From Streptomyces sp. NRRL F-6131 (GTDB lineage Bacteria; Actinomycetota; Actinomycetes; Streptomycetales; Streptomycetaceae), in the NCBI GenBank assembly GCA_000719695.1, contig JOHN01000007.1, positions 106,882-170,881 of the forward strand: a stretch of DNA of 64,000 nt, in the 5' to 3' direction. How positions within the stretch are numbered: the stretch's first letter is position 1; the number at the start of each line of letters is the position of its first letter. A program made the translations under genes and the position numbers. Positions 6,925 to 15,365 of the stretch are shown in pieces. The notes beneath the pieces were generated by a model, which ran no database searches, was not told the DNA's origin, and was given only the letters and a program-made list of their open reading frames with translations.

Positions 6925-8562
6925 ATGAGCGCCACACTCGTCGTCAAGGACCTCGCCGCCGGCCACGGCGAGCGCACCCTCTTCTCCGGCCTGGACCTGG
7001 TCGTCGCCCCCGGTGACGTGATCGGCCTGGTCGGCGTCAACGGGGCCGGCAAGTCGACCCTGCTGCGCCTGCTGGCCGGTCTGGACACCCCGGAGGGCGG
7101 TTCGCTGCGGCTCAGCCCGGCCACCGCCAACGTCGGCCACCTCCCCCAGGAGCCGGAGCGCCGCCCGGACGAGTCGGTCCGCGACTTCCTCGCCCGCCGC
7201 ACCGGCGTGGCCGCCGCCCAGGCCGCGCTGGACGAGGCCACCCAGGGCCTGGTGGACGGCGCGCCGGGCGCCGACGACGCCTACGCGACGAACCTGGACC
7301 GCTGGCTGGAGCTCGGCGGCGCCGACCTGGAGGAGCGGGCCGAGGAGGTCGCCGACTCGCTCGGCCTCAAGGTCTCCCTGGACCTGCCGATGACGGCGCT
7401 CTCCGGCGGCCAGGCGGCCCGGGCCGGTCTGGCCTCGCTGCTGCTCTCCCGCTACGACGTCTTCCTGCTCGACGAGCCCACCAACGACCTCGACCTGGAC
7501 GGCCTGGAGCGACTGGAGGCCTTCGTCAAGGGCCTGCGCGCGGGCACCGTGGTGATCAGCCACGACCGCGAGTTCCTGGCCCGCACGGTGACCAAGGTGC
7601 TGGAGCTGGACCTCCACCAGCAGCAGGTCAACCTGTACGGCGGCGGCTACGACGCGTACCTGGAGGAGCGCGCCACGGCCCGCCGGCACGCCCGCGAGGA
7701 CTACGAGGAGTACGCCGACACCAAGGCCGGTCTGGAGGCCCGGGCCCGGATGCAGCGCGGCTGGATGGAGCACGGCGTGCGCAACGCCCGCCGCAAGTCC
7801 AGCGACAACGACAAGATCGGCCGCTCGATGCGCGCCGAGTCCACCGAGAAGCAGGCCTCCAAGGCCCGGCAGACCCAGCGGATGATCGAACGGCTGGACG
7901 TCGTCGAGGAGCCGCGCAAGGAGTGGGAACTGCGGATGGAGATCGCCGCCGCGCCGCGCTCCGGCTCGGTGGTCGCCACCCTGCGCGGGGCCACCGCCCG
8001 GCGCGGCGGCTTCGTGCTCGGCCCGGTGGACCTGCAGATCGACTGGGCGGACCGGGTCGCCATCACCGGCGCCAACGGCGCGGGCAAGTCCACGCTGCTG
8101 GCCGCCCTGCTGGGCCGGCTCGAACTCGACTCCGGGAGCGCGGTGCTGGGCTCCGGCGTGGTGGTCGGCGAGGTGGACCAGGCGCGCGGGCTGTTCCTCG
8201 GCGGGGAGCCGCTGCTGGAGGCGTTCGCCGCCGCCGTCCCGGAGCTGGCGCCGGACGAGGTGCGCACCCTGCTGGCCAAGTTCGGCCTGAAGGCGGTGCA
8301 CGTGCTGCGCCCGGCGGACACCCTCTCCCCCGGCGAGCGGACCAGGGCGGCGCTCGCCCTGCTCCAGGCGCGCGGGGTGAACCTGCTGGTGCTGGACGAG
8401 CCCACCAACCACCTGGACCTGCCGGCCATCGAGCAGCTGGAGTCGGCGCTGGGCTCGTACACCGGCACGTTGCTGCTGGTCACGCACGACCGGCGGATGC
8501 TGGACACGGTGGCGGTGAACCGGCGGATCGAGGTCGGCGGCGGGCAGGTCCGCGAGCTGTAG
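6925..8562 (+). CDS. ABC-F family ATPase (second paralogue)
   Basis: 545 residues with two ABC cassettes: Walker A GVNGAGKST and GANGAGKST, signatures LSGGQ and LSPGE, Walker B VFLLDEPTNDLD and LLVLDEPTNHLD. The signature of cassette 2 is LSPGE rather than LSGGE. The linker (about 235-330) is Arg/Lys/Glu-rich. No membrane segment. Start ATG 6925 is set by the TAGAAT box just upstream. Unlike the first ABC-F gene it has no leader, so it is more likely constitutive and may serve translation rather than drug response. A long terminator follows. Confidence 0.88.
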   Translation: MSATLVVKDLAAGHGERTLFSGLDLVVAPGDVIGLVGVNGAGKSTLLRLLAGLDTPEGGSLRLSPATANVGHLPQEPERRPDESVRDFLARRTGVAAAQAALDEATQGLVDGAPGADDAYATNLDRWLELGGADLEERAEEVADSLGLKVSLDLPMTALSGGQAARAGLASLLLSRYDVFLLDEPTNDLDLDGLERLEAFVKGLRAGTVVISHDREFLARTVTKVLELDLHQQQVNLYGGGYDAYLEERATARRHAREDYEEYADTKAGLEARARMQRGWMEHGVRNARRKSSDNDKIGRSMRAESTEKQASKARQTQRMIERLDVVEEPRKEWELRMEIAAAPRSGSVVATLRGATARRGGFVLGPVDLQIDWADRVAITGANGAGKSTLLAALLGRLELDSGSAVLGSGVVVGEVDQARGLFLGGEPLLEAFAAAVPELAPDEVRTLLAKFGLKAVHVLRPADTLSPGERTRAALALLQARGVNLLVLDEPTNHLDLPAIEQLESALGSYTGTLLLVTHDRRMLDTVAVNRRIEVGGGQVREL

Positions 8563-8579
8563 ACCGGCGACGGAACCCG

Positions 8580-8621
8580 GGCGGGCCGGGGAGGAGGTCC
8601 AGACCTCTTCCCCGGCCCGCC
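8580..8621 (+). terminator. 19-bp hairpin terminator
   Basis: Arms 8580-8598 and 8603-8621 pair over 19 bp with one G-T and a CCAG loop, 17 bases after the ABC-F stop. Confidence 0.85.
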
Positions 8622-8629
8622 GTCATGTG

Positions 8630-8659
8630 CTGTGCTGTCGCCCATGGTTGACAGCACAG
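8630..8659. promoter_or_regulatory. 10-bp inverted repeat around the nitroreductase start
   Basis: CTGTGCTGTC (8630-8639) and GACAGCACAG (8650-8659) are perfect inverted copies with a 10-base spacer containing ATG 8644. It may be an operator or an mRNA hairpin that presents or hides the start. Confidence 0.5.
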
Positions 8660-9333
8660 CGCTCGACAGCGCGGTGGCAGGCGCGTCCTACCCGACCGTC
8701 CCGCTCACCCCCATGACCGTGCCCGCCCACGAGGCGGAGGCACGCAGCAGGTCCTTCCACGACGTGATGGCCCGGCGCCGGACCGTCCGCGACTACTCGA
8801 CCCGGCCGCTCCCGGACGGCGTCCTCGAATGGGCGGTCCGCACCGCCAACACCGCGCCGAGCGGTGCGCACGTCCAGCCCTGGCGGTTCGTGGTGATCAC
8901 CGACCCGGAGCGCAAACGGCGACTGCGGGAGGCCGCCGAGGCCGAGGAGCGCGAGTTCTACGCGCACCGGGCCTCCGAGGAGTGGCTGGCCGCGCTGGCG
9001 CCGATCGGCACCGACTGGCAGAAGCCGTTCCTGGAGGACGCGCCGGCCGTGATCGTGGTCTTCGAGGTGCACAAGGGCCCGCACTCGCCGCGCCCCTACT
9101 ACACCAAGGAGTCGGTGGGCATCGCGGTCGGCCTGCTGCTGGCCACCCTGCACCAGGCGGGCCTGGCCACGCTCACCCACACCCCGAGCCCGATGAAGTT
9201 CCTCAACGAGGTGTGCGAGCGGCCGCAGGAGGAACGCGCCGCGTACGTCATCCCGGTGGGCTACCCCGCCGAGGGGGCGCGCGTGCCGGACCTGCAGCGC
9301 AAGGAGCTCGACGAGGTGCTGGTGCGCCTCTGA
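8644..9333 (+). CDS. Nitroreductase family flavoprotein
   Basis: FMN-dependent NAD(P)H oxidoreductase family: RRRTVRDYSTRPLP for FMN phosphate binding, NTAPSGAHVQPWRF in the core and GLLLATLHQAGLATLTHTP near the C-terminus. 229 residues from ATG 8644; GTG 8632 in the same frame would add four. No ribosome site precedes either. The substrate is not known; family members reduce nitro groups, quinones or halogenated aromatics. Stands alone between two hairpins. Confidence 0.85.
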   Translation: MVDSTALDSAVAGASYPTVPLTPMTVPAHEAEARSRSFHDVMARRRTVRDYSTRPLPDGVLEWAVRTANTAPSGAHVQPWRFVVITDPERKRRLREAAEAEEREFYAHRASEEWLAALAPIGTDWQKPFLEDAPAVIVVFEVHKGPHSPRPYYTKESVGIAVGLLLATLHQAGLATLTHTPSPMKFLNEVCERPQEERAAYVIPVGYPAEGARVPDLQRKELDEVLVRL

Positions 9334-9334
9334 C

Positions 9335-9359
9335 GCGCCCCCGGACCGTCCGGGCGCGC
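9335..9359 (+). terminator. Hairpin after the nitroreductase gene
   Basis: An 11-bp stem with one C-C mismatch and a CCG loop starts right after the stop codon. Confidence 0.6.
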
Positions 9360-9373
9360 GGCGACGGCCGGTG

Positions 9374-9400
9374 GTGACAGGTACAGGACGTCGAGATAAT
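9374..9400 (+). promoter_or_regulatory. Promoter of a leaderless GNAT gene
   Basis: GTGACA (9374-9379) and GATAAT (9395-9400) are 15 bases apart. The ATG comes 7 bases after the -10, so the transcript should start at or beside it. Confidence 0.5.
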
Positions 9401-9407
9401 CGCTGTC

Positions 9408-10049
9408 ATGAGTCACGTCATGCCACCCACGTGCGGGGACGTGCCCGTCCCCGACCACGCACCGGGACCGACCACCGTCGCCTCCGGCCGGCCGCCCGAA
9501 CTGCTGCGGCCGGCCGGAGCCCCGGGGATCACCCTGCGGCGCCGCTCCGCCGCCCAGGCGCTCGCGCTCAACGCCGCCGTCCGGGCCAACCTGGACCATC
9601 TGCGCCCCTGGCTGGAGTGGGCCGCCGAAGCCCCCAGCGTCGCCCGCACCGCCGAGCTGACCGAGGCCGGTGCGGCCGCCTGGGACGCCGGCACCGACTT
9701 CATCTACCTGGTCGGCCTGGACGCCGAACCCGGCCGGGTGATCGGCTCGTTCGGCCTGCACCGCCGGATCGGCCCGGGCGCGCTGGAGATCGGCTACTGG
9801 GTCGGCGCCGAGCACGTCGGCCGCGGCATCGCCACCAGCGCCGCCCGGGCCGTCGCCGGGGCCGCGCTCGCGCTGCCCGGCATCCACCGGGTCGAGATCC
9901 ACTGCGACCCGGCGAACACCGCCAGCGCCGCGGTCGCCCGGCGGCTCGGCTTCCGGCTCGACCGGGAGGTCGACGCGCCGGTGCGGGCGCCGGGCGAGAC
10001 CGGGCGCAAGCAGATCTGGGTCCGGGAGCGCCGGCCGCCCGGCCCGTGA
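9408..10049 (+). CDS. GNAT acetyltransferase, RimJ/RimL type
   Basis: 213 residues. About 35 disordered residues come first, then a GNAT fold: ITLRRRSAAQALALN, IGSFGLHRRIGPGALEIGYW, and the acetyl-CoA loop motif GRGIATSAARAV. The helix LPGIHRVEIHCDPANTASAA followed by RRLGF matches proteins that acetylate ribosomal protein N-termini or small amines. No ribosome site; probably leaderless. The substrate is unknown. Confidence 0.82.
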   Translation: MSHVMPPTCGDVPVPDHAPGPTTVASGRPPELLRPAGAPGITLRRRSAAQALALNAAVRANLDHLRPWLEWAAEAPSVARTAELTEAGAAAWDAGTDFIYLVGLDAEPGRVIGSFGLHRRIGPGALEIGYWVGAEHVGRGIATSAARAVAGAALALPGIHRVEIHCDPANTASAAVARRLGFRLDREVDAPVRAPGETGRKQIWVRERRPPGP

Positions 10050-10095
10050 GGAGTGGCCCGGCCGACCGCGGGGCGGCCGTCGCCCCAGCGGTCGC

Positions 10096-11052
10096 TCAGT
10101 AGCGGTCGCCCGACGGCGCCGGCAGCGCGTCGAGTTCGGCGAGGTCCGCCGGCGACAGCACCAGATCGGCCGCCCCCGCGTTCTCCACCAGGTACTTGGG
10201 CGTCTTGGTGCCCGGGATCGGCAGCACGTACCGCCCCTGCGCCACCACCCAGGCGAGCGCCACCTGCGCGGGCGTCGCGCCGACCCGGACCGCGACCTCC
10301 TTCACCCGCTCCACCAGCGCCAGGTTCGCCTTCAGCGCGTCCTGCTGGAAGCGCGGCAGCTGACGGCGGAAGTCGTCGGCCGGCAGCTCGTCGAAGGAGG
10401 CGATGCCGCCGGTCAGGAAGCCGCGGCCGAGCGGCGAGAACGGCAGGAACGCGATCCCGTGCTCCTCGGTGTACGGCAGCACCTCGGCGAGCGAGTCCCT
10501 GGTCCAGAGCGACAGTTCGTTCTGCACCGACGCCACCGGGTGGACGGCCCGGGCGCGCTCGATCTCCTCGACGCCCACCTCGGACAGCCCGATCCGGCGC
10601 GCCTTCCCGGCCGTCACCGCCTCGGCGAGCGCACCCCAGGACTCCTCGATCGGCACCTCCGGGTCGACCCGGTGCAGCTGGTACAGGTCGACGTGGTCGG
10701 TGCCGAGCCGGTGCAGGCTCTCGTCGATCGCCCGGCGGATGTGCTCGGGGCGGCCGTTGCGCAGCACCCGCTCCTCACCGGTGCCCGGCACCAGGCCCAC
10801 CTTGGTGGCGAGCACCGCGCGCTCCCGGTACGGGCCGGCCAGGGCGGCGCCGACGACCTCCTCGTTGCTGTACGGGCCGTAGATGTCCGAGGTGTCGATC
10901 AGCGTGACCCCGAGGTCGAGCGCCTGCCGGATCACCCGGACCGAGGTCTCGTCGTCCCGGTTGTGGACGTCGTAGGCCCAGGTCATCCCCATGCAGCCGA
11001 GGCCGACGACCCCGACCTCGGGCCCGTCGCTGCCGAGCGTGGCGTTGCGCAT
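10096..11052 (-). CDS. Aldo/keto reductase
   Basis: 318-residue NADPH-dependent oxidoreductase with a TIM-barrel pattern. Catalytic residues are seen: Asp in DTSDIYGP with Tyr, Lys in ATKVGLV, and His in LYQLHRVDP. The C-terminal NADPH site (VLPIPGTKTPKYL) is intact. ATG 11052 is chosen for its GGGAGGAG site; an earlier in-frame start has none. It belongs to the general AKR family acting on aldehydes and ketones. A MerR-type promoter lies upstream, suggesting induction by a redox or electrophile signal. Confidence 0.9.
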   Translation of the reverse strand: MRNATLGSDGPEVGVVGLGCMGMTWAYDVHNRDDETSVRVIRQALDLGVTLIDTSDIYGPYSNEEVVGAALAGPYRERAVLATKVGLVPGTGEERVLRNGRPEHIRRAIDESLHRLGTDHVDLYQLHRVDPEVPIEESWGALAEAVTAGKARRIGLSEVGVEEIERARAVHPVASVQNELSLWTRDSLAEVLPYTEEHGIAFLPFSPLGRGFLTGGIASFDELPADDFRRQLPRFQQDALKANLALVERVKEVAVRVGATPAQVALAWVVAQGRYVLPIPGTKTPKYLVENAGAADLVLSPADLAELDALPAPSGDRY

Positions 11053-11114
11053 GACGTACTCCTCCCTGGTGCCGGCGCCCCGCGGCGCCGACGTGCGTCG
11101 GATCAACGGGCATC

Positions 11115-11145
11115 AGCCTGCCCCTTGGAGTGCGCTCTAGGTCAA
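11115..11145 (-). promoter_or_regulatory. MerR-type promoter with 19-bp spacer
   Basis: On the minus strand TTGACC (11145-11140) and CAGGCT (11120-11115) are 19 bases apart. The spacer carries the loose dyad GAGCGCACTC. An elongated spacer over a dyad is the known hallmark of MerR-activated promoters. No merR gene lies in this window near it. Confidence 0.6.
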
Positions 11146-11162
11146 GCCGTCGGGCCCGCCGC

Positions 11163-11207
11163 CGGCCTCGGCGGCCTCCGCGGCCTCCGCGGTCTCGGCG
11201 GCCACTA
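11163..11207. repeat. 9-bp degenerate tandem repeat, 5 copies
   Basis: CGGCCTCGG, CGGCCTCCG (twice), CGGTCTCGG and CGGCCACTA follow each other in the gap between the aldo/keto reductase and chitinase genes. Confidence 0.55.
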
Positions 11208-11237
11208 CGGCCCTCGGCGATCTCGACGGCCGGGCAA

Positions 11238-11256
11238 CCTTAATGCCCGCGTAAGG
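11238..11256. promoter_or_regulatory. CCTTA/TAAGG inverted repeat
   Basis: A 5-9-5 inverted repeat 36 bases before the chitinase -35 box. Possible operator; no regulator assigned. Confidence 0.25.
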
Positions 11257-11303
11257 CCTGCCGTGAACGGGCTTTGATGCTCCGGAGGTCCTTGACGTGC
11301 GCA

Positions 11304-11319
11304 GGTGGTCTAGTCCAGG
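11304..11319 (+). promoter_or_regulatory. DasR-responsive (dre) site upstream of the chitinase gene
   Basis: The core TGGTCTAGTCCA (11306-11317) differs at one base from the dre core TGGTCTAGACCA. The full 16-mer matches 13 of 16 consensus positions. It lies downstream of a TTGACG -35 box (11292-11297) and overlaps the -10 region. DasR is the GlcNAc-sensing GntR repressor of chitin genes in Streptomyces, so repression lifted by aminosugar phosphates is expected. Confidence 0.75.
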
Positions 11320-11434
11320 TTGATGCTCAGCACCGCGCACCTCCCCCACCGGACCACCCCTCCGCCGCCGCCCGCCCCACGCCTCCTCCCCCCGCGCGAG
11401 GCGGGCGGCGGACCCCGCTCCGAGAGGCACCCCC

Positions 11435-12973
11435 ATGCCACGCGCGCCCCACGACACCCCCGCCCGGCACCGCCGCCCGGCCGTCCGCACCAAGCTGATC
11501 GGCCTCGCCGCCGCCGTCACCCTGGCCGGCGGCGGACTCGCCGCCCTCGCCGGGAACGCCGGTGCCGCCGACGGCAACCTGCTCGCCGACCCCGGCTTCG
11601 AGAGCGGCTCGCTCGGCCCGTGGAGCTGTTCCGGCGGGACCGGAAGCGTGGTCGACTCGGGCGCGCACGGCGGCTCGTACGCGCTGCGCGGCGCGGTCGG
11701 CAGCGCCGACACGGCGCAGTGCGCCCAGAGCGTCGCGGTGAAGCCCAACACCACCTACAGCCTCAGCGCCTGGGTGCAGGGCCAGTACGTCTACCTCGGC
11801 GCGACCGGCAGCGGGGTCGTCGACCCGGGCGTCTGGACGCCCGGCGGCGCCGGCTGGCAGCAGCTGACCGCCGGCTTCACCACCGGCCCGGCCACCACCA
11901 GCGTCAACGTGTACCTGCACGGCTGGTACGGCCAGGGCGCCTACCTCGCCGACGACGTCACCCTCTCCGGCCCCGGCGGCACCCCGACCACCCCGCCGCC
12001 CACCAGCACGCCGCCCACCACCGCGCCTCCGACGACCGCGCCGCCCACCACCCCGCCGCCGACCACCGCGCCGCCCACCACGCCCGCGCCGAACGTCGCC
12101 CTCCCGGTGGCCCCGTACATCGACATGGGCGCCTGGCCCACCCCCTCGCTGCCCGCGATGGCCAAGGCCGGCAACCTCAAGGCCTTCACCATGGGCTTCG
12201 TCACCGGCGTCGGCTGCAAGGCCAGCTGGTTCAACGCCTACGACCCGCGCACCGGCTGGGCCAAGGACCAGATCGACGCCCTCCGCGCGGCCGGCGGTGA
12301 CGTCAAGCTCTCCTTCGGCGGCGCCGGCGGCACCGAACTCGCCGCCGCGTGCGGCAGCGTCGACGCGCTGTTCGCCGAGTACGACGCCGTCGTGAAGGCC
12401 TACGGCCTGCGCTACGTCGACTTCGACGTCGAGGGCGCGGCCATCGCCGACACCGCCGCCAACGAGCGCCGCTCCGCCGCCCTCGCCAAGCTGCAGAAGG
12501 CCCACCCCGGACTGAAGGTCTCCTTCACCCTGCCCGTCCTGCCCGAGGGCCTGACCTCCGAGGGCGTCGCCATCGTCCGCTCGGCCCGCGACGCGGGGGT
12601 GGACGTCGACCTCGTCAACATCATGGCGATGGACTACTACCGCTCCGGCGCCGACTACGGCGACGCCGCCGTGCAGGCCGCGCAGGCGCTGTTCGGCCAG
12701 CTCAAGGCCCTGTACCCGGCCAAGGGCGAGGCCCAGCTGTGGTCGGCCGTCGGGGTCACCCCGATGATCGGCGAGAACGACGACCACCAGATCTACGACC
12801 AGGCCGACGCCCAGCAGCTGGTCGCCTTCGCCCGCCGGCACCACCTCGGCGAGCTGGCCTTCTGGGACGCCACCCGGGACGCCAACGCCTGCACCGGCGG
12901 CCTCTACAAGTGCACCAACATCCCGCAGCAGCCGTACGAGTTCGCCAAGATCTTCGCCCAGTACACCGGCTGA
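11435..12973 (+). CDS. Secreted GH18 chitinase with N-terminal carbohydrate-binding module
   Basis: 512 residues. An Arg-rich start and a hydrophobic stretch ending in AGNAGA form the signal peptide. A beta-sandwich module (NLLADPGFESGSLGPWS to DDVTLSG, about 48-188) resembles CBM4/9/16-type binding modules. A Thr/Pro linker joins it to a GH18 barrel with the catalytic motif YVDFDVEG (D-x-D-x-E), KLSFGGAG for strand 3 and MAMDYY for strand 6. It hydrolyses chitin outside the cell. Start ATG 11435 has a GAGAGG site. The dre site upstream fits this role. Confidence 0.93.
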   Translation: MPRAPHDTPARHRRPAVRTKLIGLAAAVTLAGGGLAALAGNAGAADGNLLADPGFESGSLGPWSCSGGTGSVVDSGAHGGSYALRGAVGSADTAQCAQSVAVKPNTTYSLSAWVQGQYVYLGATGSGVVDPGVWTPGGAGWQQLTAGFTTGPATTSVNVYLHGWYGQGAYLADDVTLSGPGGTPTTPPPTSTPPTTAPPTTAPPTTPPPTTAPPTTPAPNVALPVAPYIDMGAWPTPSLPAMAKAGNLKAFTMGFVTGVGCKASWFNAYDPRTGWAKDQIDALRAAGGDVKLSFGGAGGTELAAACGSVDALFAEYDAVVKAYGLRYVDFDVEGAAIADTAANERRSAALAKLQKAHPGLKVSFTLPVLPEGLTSEGVAIVRSARDAGVDVDLVNIMAMDYYRSGADYGDAAVQAAQALFGQLKALYPAKGEAQLWSAVGVTPMIGENDDHQIYDQADAQQLVAFARRHHLGELAFWDATRDANACTGGLYKCTNIPQQPYEFAKIFAQYTG

Positions 12974-12991
12974 GCCACCCCCTCCTCGCCC

Positions 12992-13025
12992 GCGCCGGCG
13001 GCCCCGCTCCCGGGGCCGCCGGCGC
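12992..13025 (+). terminator. 15-bp hairpin terminator after the chitinase gene
   Basis: Arms 12992-13006 and 13011-13025 are perfectly complementary with a CTCC loop; TGTTATTC follows. Confidence 0.85.
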
Positions 13026-13178
13026 GCTGTTATTCGAGCGCGCGTTCGCGGGCCGTCCACTACAGTCCCCCCAACGCCGAAGGCGCCCGGGAACGGCCCC
13101 GGCGCAGGTGACCAGGCGTGAACAAGGCAGGGACACGCGCGCGAACAGGCACGCGAACCGGCGCACGAGGGGGCGTAC

Positions 13179-14591
13179 ATGGCGGTCCGGGACGACACGG
13201 GTACCACGGCCGGGGACCTCACCCCCGAAGAGCTGGCCGCGTTCAGCCGCACCCTCGGCCGCCTGCGCGCACTGCCCACCGGCCACCGCACCCGCCTGCA
13301 CGCGGAGCGGCAGCTCAGCTCCTTCTACCGCGAGAGCCGCAAACAGCGCCGCCAGGAGGAGCGCGCCGCCGTCCTCGCCGCCGACACCGCGCTGCTCACC
13401 GCCACCGCCACCGGCGCCCGCGACCGGCGCGAGGACGCCCCGCTCACCACCCCGACGGCACCGACCGCCCCCCTCGGCGTGCTCCGCGGCGGCCGCCGCT
13501 GCTACGTCTGCAAGCAGCCGTACCGCGAGGTGGACGCCTTCTACCACATGCTCTGCCGCCCCTGCGCGGCCGACAACACCGCCCGCCGCTCCCTCTCCAC
13601 CGACCTGCGCGGCCGCCGCGCGCTGCTCACCGGCGGCCGGGTGAAGATCGGCTTCCAGCTGGCCCTGATGATGCTCCGGGACGGCGCCGAACTGCTCGTC
13701 ACCAGCCGCTTCCCGCACGACACCGTGCGCCGCTTCCGGGCCGCCGAGGGCAGCTCCGACTGGTGGGAGCGCCTCACCGTCATCGGCATCGACCTGCGCG
13801 ACCCGCGCCAGGTCCTCGGACTCACCGAGCGACTGCGCCGTGACGGGCGACCGTTGGACATCCTGGTCAACAACGCCGCACAGACCCTGCGCCGCCCGCC
13901 CGAGTCCTACGCGCTGCTCGCCGCCGGCGAGCGGTCCGCCCTGCCGACCGCCGACGCCGCCACCGTGACCCACGCGCCCGGCTTCCGGCCGATGCCCGCC
14001 CTGGCCCCCGCCTGGCCGACCACCGGACTCGCCGCCCCCGCGCCGCCGTCACCCCTCGCCCCGCCGACGACCGGGGCCGACGAGGCCGGCCTGCTGCCCG
14101 ACCTCGCGGAGGCCAACTCCTGGTCCGCGCAGCTGGGTTCGCTCGACCCGGCCGAAGTGCTGGAGGTCCAGCTGGTCAACGCGCTCGCCCCGGCACTGCT
14201 CTGCGACCGGCTGCTCCCCCTGCTGCTCGCCTCCCCGCACCCGCGTCGCTACATCGTCAACGTGACGGCGGTCGAGGGCCGGTTCACCGCCCGCAACAAG
14301 ACCGCCGGCCACCCGCACACCAACATGGCCAAGGCCGCACTCAACATGCTCACCCGCACCAGCGCCGAGCAACTCGCCACCCGGGGCGTCCACATGTGCG
14401 CCGTCGACACCGGCTGGATCACCGACGAGAACCCGGCCCCCAAGAAGACCCACCTCGCCGCCTCCGGCTTCCGCACCCCCCTCGACATCATCGACGGCGC
14501 CGCCCGCGTCTACGACCCCGTCGTCCGCGGCGAGGCCGGCGCACCCGTCTCCGGCGTCTTCCTCAAGGACTACCGCGAGGCCACCTGGTGA
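13179..14591 (+). CDS. SDR-fold protein with N-terminal zinc ribbon and no catalytic Tyr
   Basis: 470 residues. Residues 1-105 are charged. A zinc-ribbon follows (CYVCKQPY, then LCRPC). The Rossmann domain has RALLTGGRVKIGFQLALMML as the cofactor loop and DILVNNAAQ for the NNAG motif. A 75-residue Pro/Ala insert lies after it. The catalytic region reads YIVNVTAVEG and HTNMAKAALNM: the Lys of YxxxK is kept but the Tyr is Thr, and the Ser is Thr or Ala. It may therefore bind NAD(P) without normal SDR catalysis. A ribosome site (GAGGGGG) precedes ATG 13179. Function unknown. Confidence 0.8.
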   Translation: MAVRDDTGTTAGDLTPEELAAFSRTLGRLRALPTGHRTRLHAERQLSSFYRESRKQRRQEERAAVLAADTALLTATATGARDRREDAPLTTPTAPTAPLGVLRGGRRCYVCKQPYREVDAFYHMLCRPCAADNTARRSLSTDLRGRRALLTGGRVKIGFQLALMMLRDGAELLVTSRFPHDTVRRFRAAEGSSDWWERLTVIGIDLRDPRQVLGLTERLRRDGRPLDILVNNAAQTLRRPPESYALLAAGERSALPTADAATVTHAPGFRPMPALAPAWPTTGLAAPAPPSPLAPPTTGADEAGLLPDLAEANSWSAQLGSLDPAEVLEVQLVNALAPALLCDRLLPLLLASPHPRRYIVNVTAVEGRFTARNKTAGHPHTNMAKAALNMLTRTSAEQLATRGVHMCAVDTGWITDENPAPKKTHLAASGFRTPLDIIDGAARVYDPVVRGEAGAPVSGVFLKDYREATW

Positions 14592-14615
14592 GATCGTGAG
14601 GATGACGCCGCTCGA

Positions 14616-15356
14616 TCACGCCGAGCGGAGCCGAGACCTCCGGTGGTCCGGGAAGCGATCGGCGTCCGGATCAAGAAAGTCGATCAAGTCCATGAGGGCG
14701 ACCTGAAGGTGCACGATCCTGGGGTGCGGTCCTGTCCGGGCGGCCAGTTCGCGGACGCCGTCCGCCAACGGTGCGAACCACGCCGCGAAGTCGACGTCCA
14801 CATCGAGGCGGTGGCAGAACTCCGCATACCCCAGACACTCGTCGCGGCCTTCGCCGATCACCAGCTCCCCGAGGGCCCTCTGATTGCTTCGGAACACGCG
14901 GAAGCAGGCGTCGTCGTAGCTGTCGCTGTTGAGCACATTGCCGATGAGTGTCAGGTGCCGCACGACGGTCCGGGAGTTCTCGCGGCTACCGAGATCCAAG
15001 AACTGGACCTTTCGACGCAGCAGCTCCACCTGGCCGAGGTAGTCGGCCAGGACATGCAGGGTGCTCCTGAGAGCGTAGGCGCGATCGAGATCCTGACCCT
15101 GTTCGTCATAGCGGTGCAGGAACCTCCTGTCGACGATGTTGAACAGTCGTGATTGGAGGTCGAAGGCGGCCCACAGCAGCGGATCACGCCGCTGGCTCAT
15201 CAGATCCTGTTGCTCGGCCAGCCTCGCCTGGTCCGCATCGCGCCGCGCCAGCTGCGCTGTCAGCAGCGTCTGATTCCGACTGAACCGGGAGCTGACCAAG
15301 ACGCTGGAGAGGGCAACGACTCCGGAGACTGCGGCCACCAGCAGCTCAGTGCTCAT
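14616..15356 (-). CDS. Membrane-anchored hypothetical protein
   Basis: 246 residues that I do not recognise. One N-terminal membrane helix (LLVAAVSGVVALSSVLVSS) is followed by a Gln/Arg/Leu-rich helical region and a mostly helical cytoplasmic body with many His, Asp and Phe. The same arrangement occurs in many short actinomycete proteins of unknown role. Its DNA looks less GC-biased at third positions than its neighbours, a sign of possible acquisition. The start is 9 bases after the stop of the DUF6191-like gene, so the two are probably co-transcribed. Confidence 0.7.
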   Translation of the reverse strand: MSTELLVAAVSGVVALSSVLVSSRFSRNQTLLTAQLARRDADQARLAEQQDLMSQRRDPLLWAAFDLQSRLFNIVDRRFLHRYDEQGQDLDRAYALRSTLHVLADYLGQVELLRRKVQFLDLGSRENSRTVVRHLTLIGNVLNSDSYDDACFRVFRSNQRALGELVIGEGRDECLGYAEFCHRLDVDVDFAAWFAPLADGVRELAARTGPHPRIVHLQVALMDLIDFLDPDADRFPDHRRSRLRSA

Positions 15357-15365
15357 TGCGCAGCC

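Noticed and set aside
11137..11434. Possible small gene in the AKR-chitinase gap
   Set aside because: Frames are repeat-derived (Ala/Glu) and the region holds promoters and the DasR site instead.
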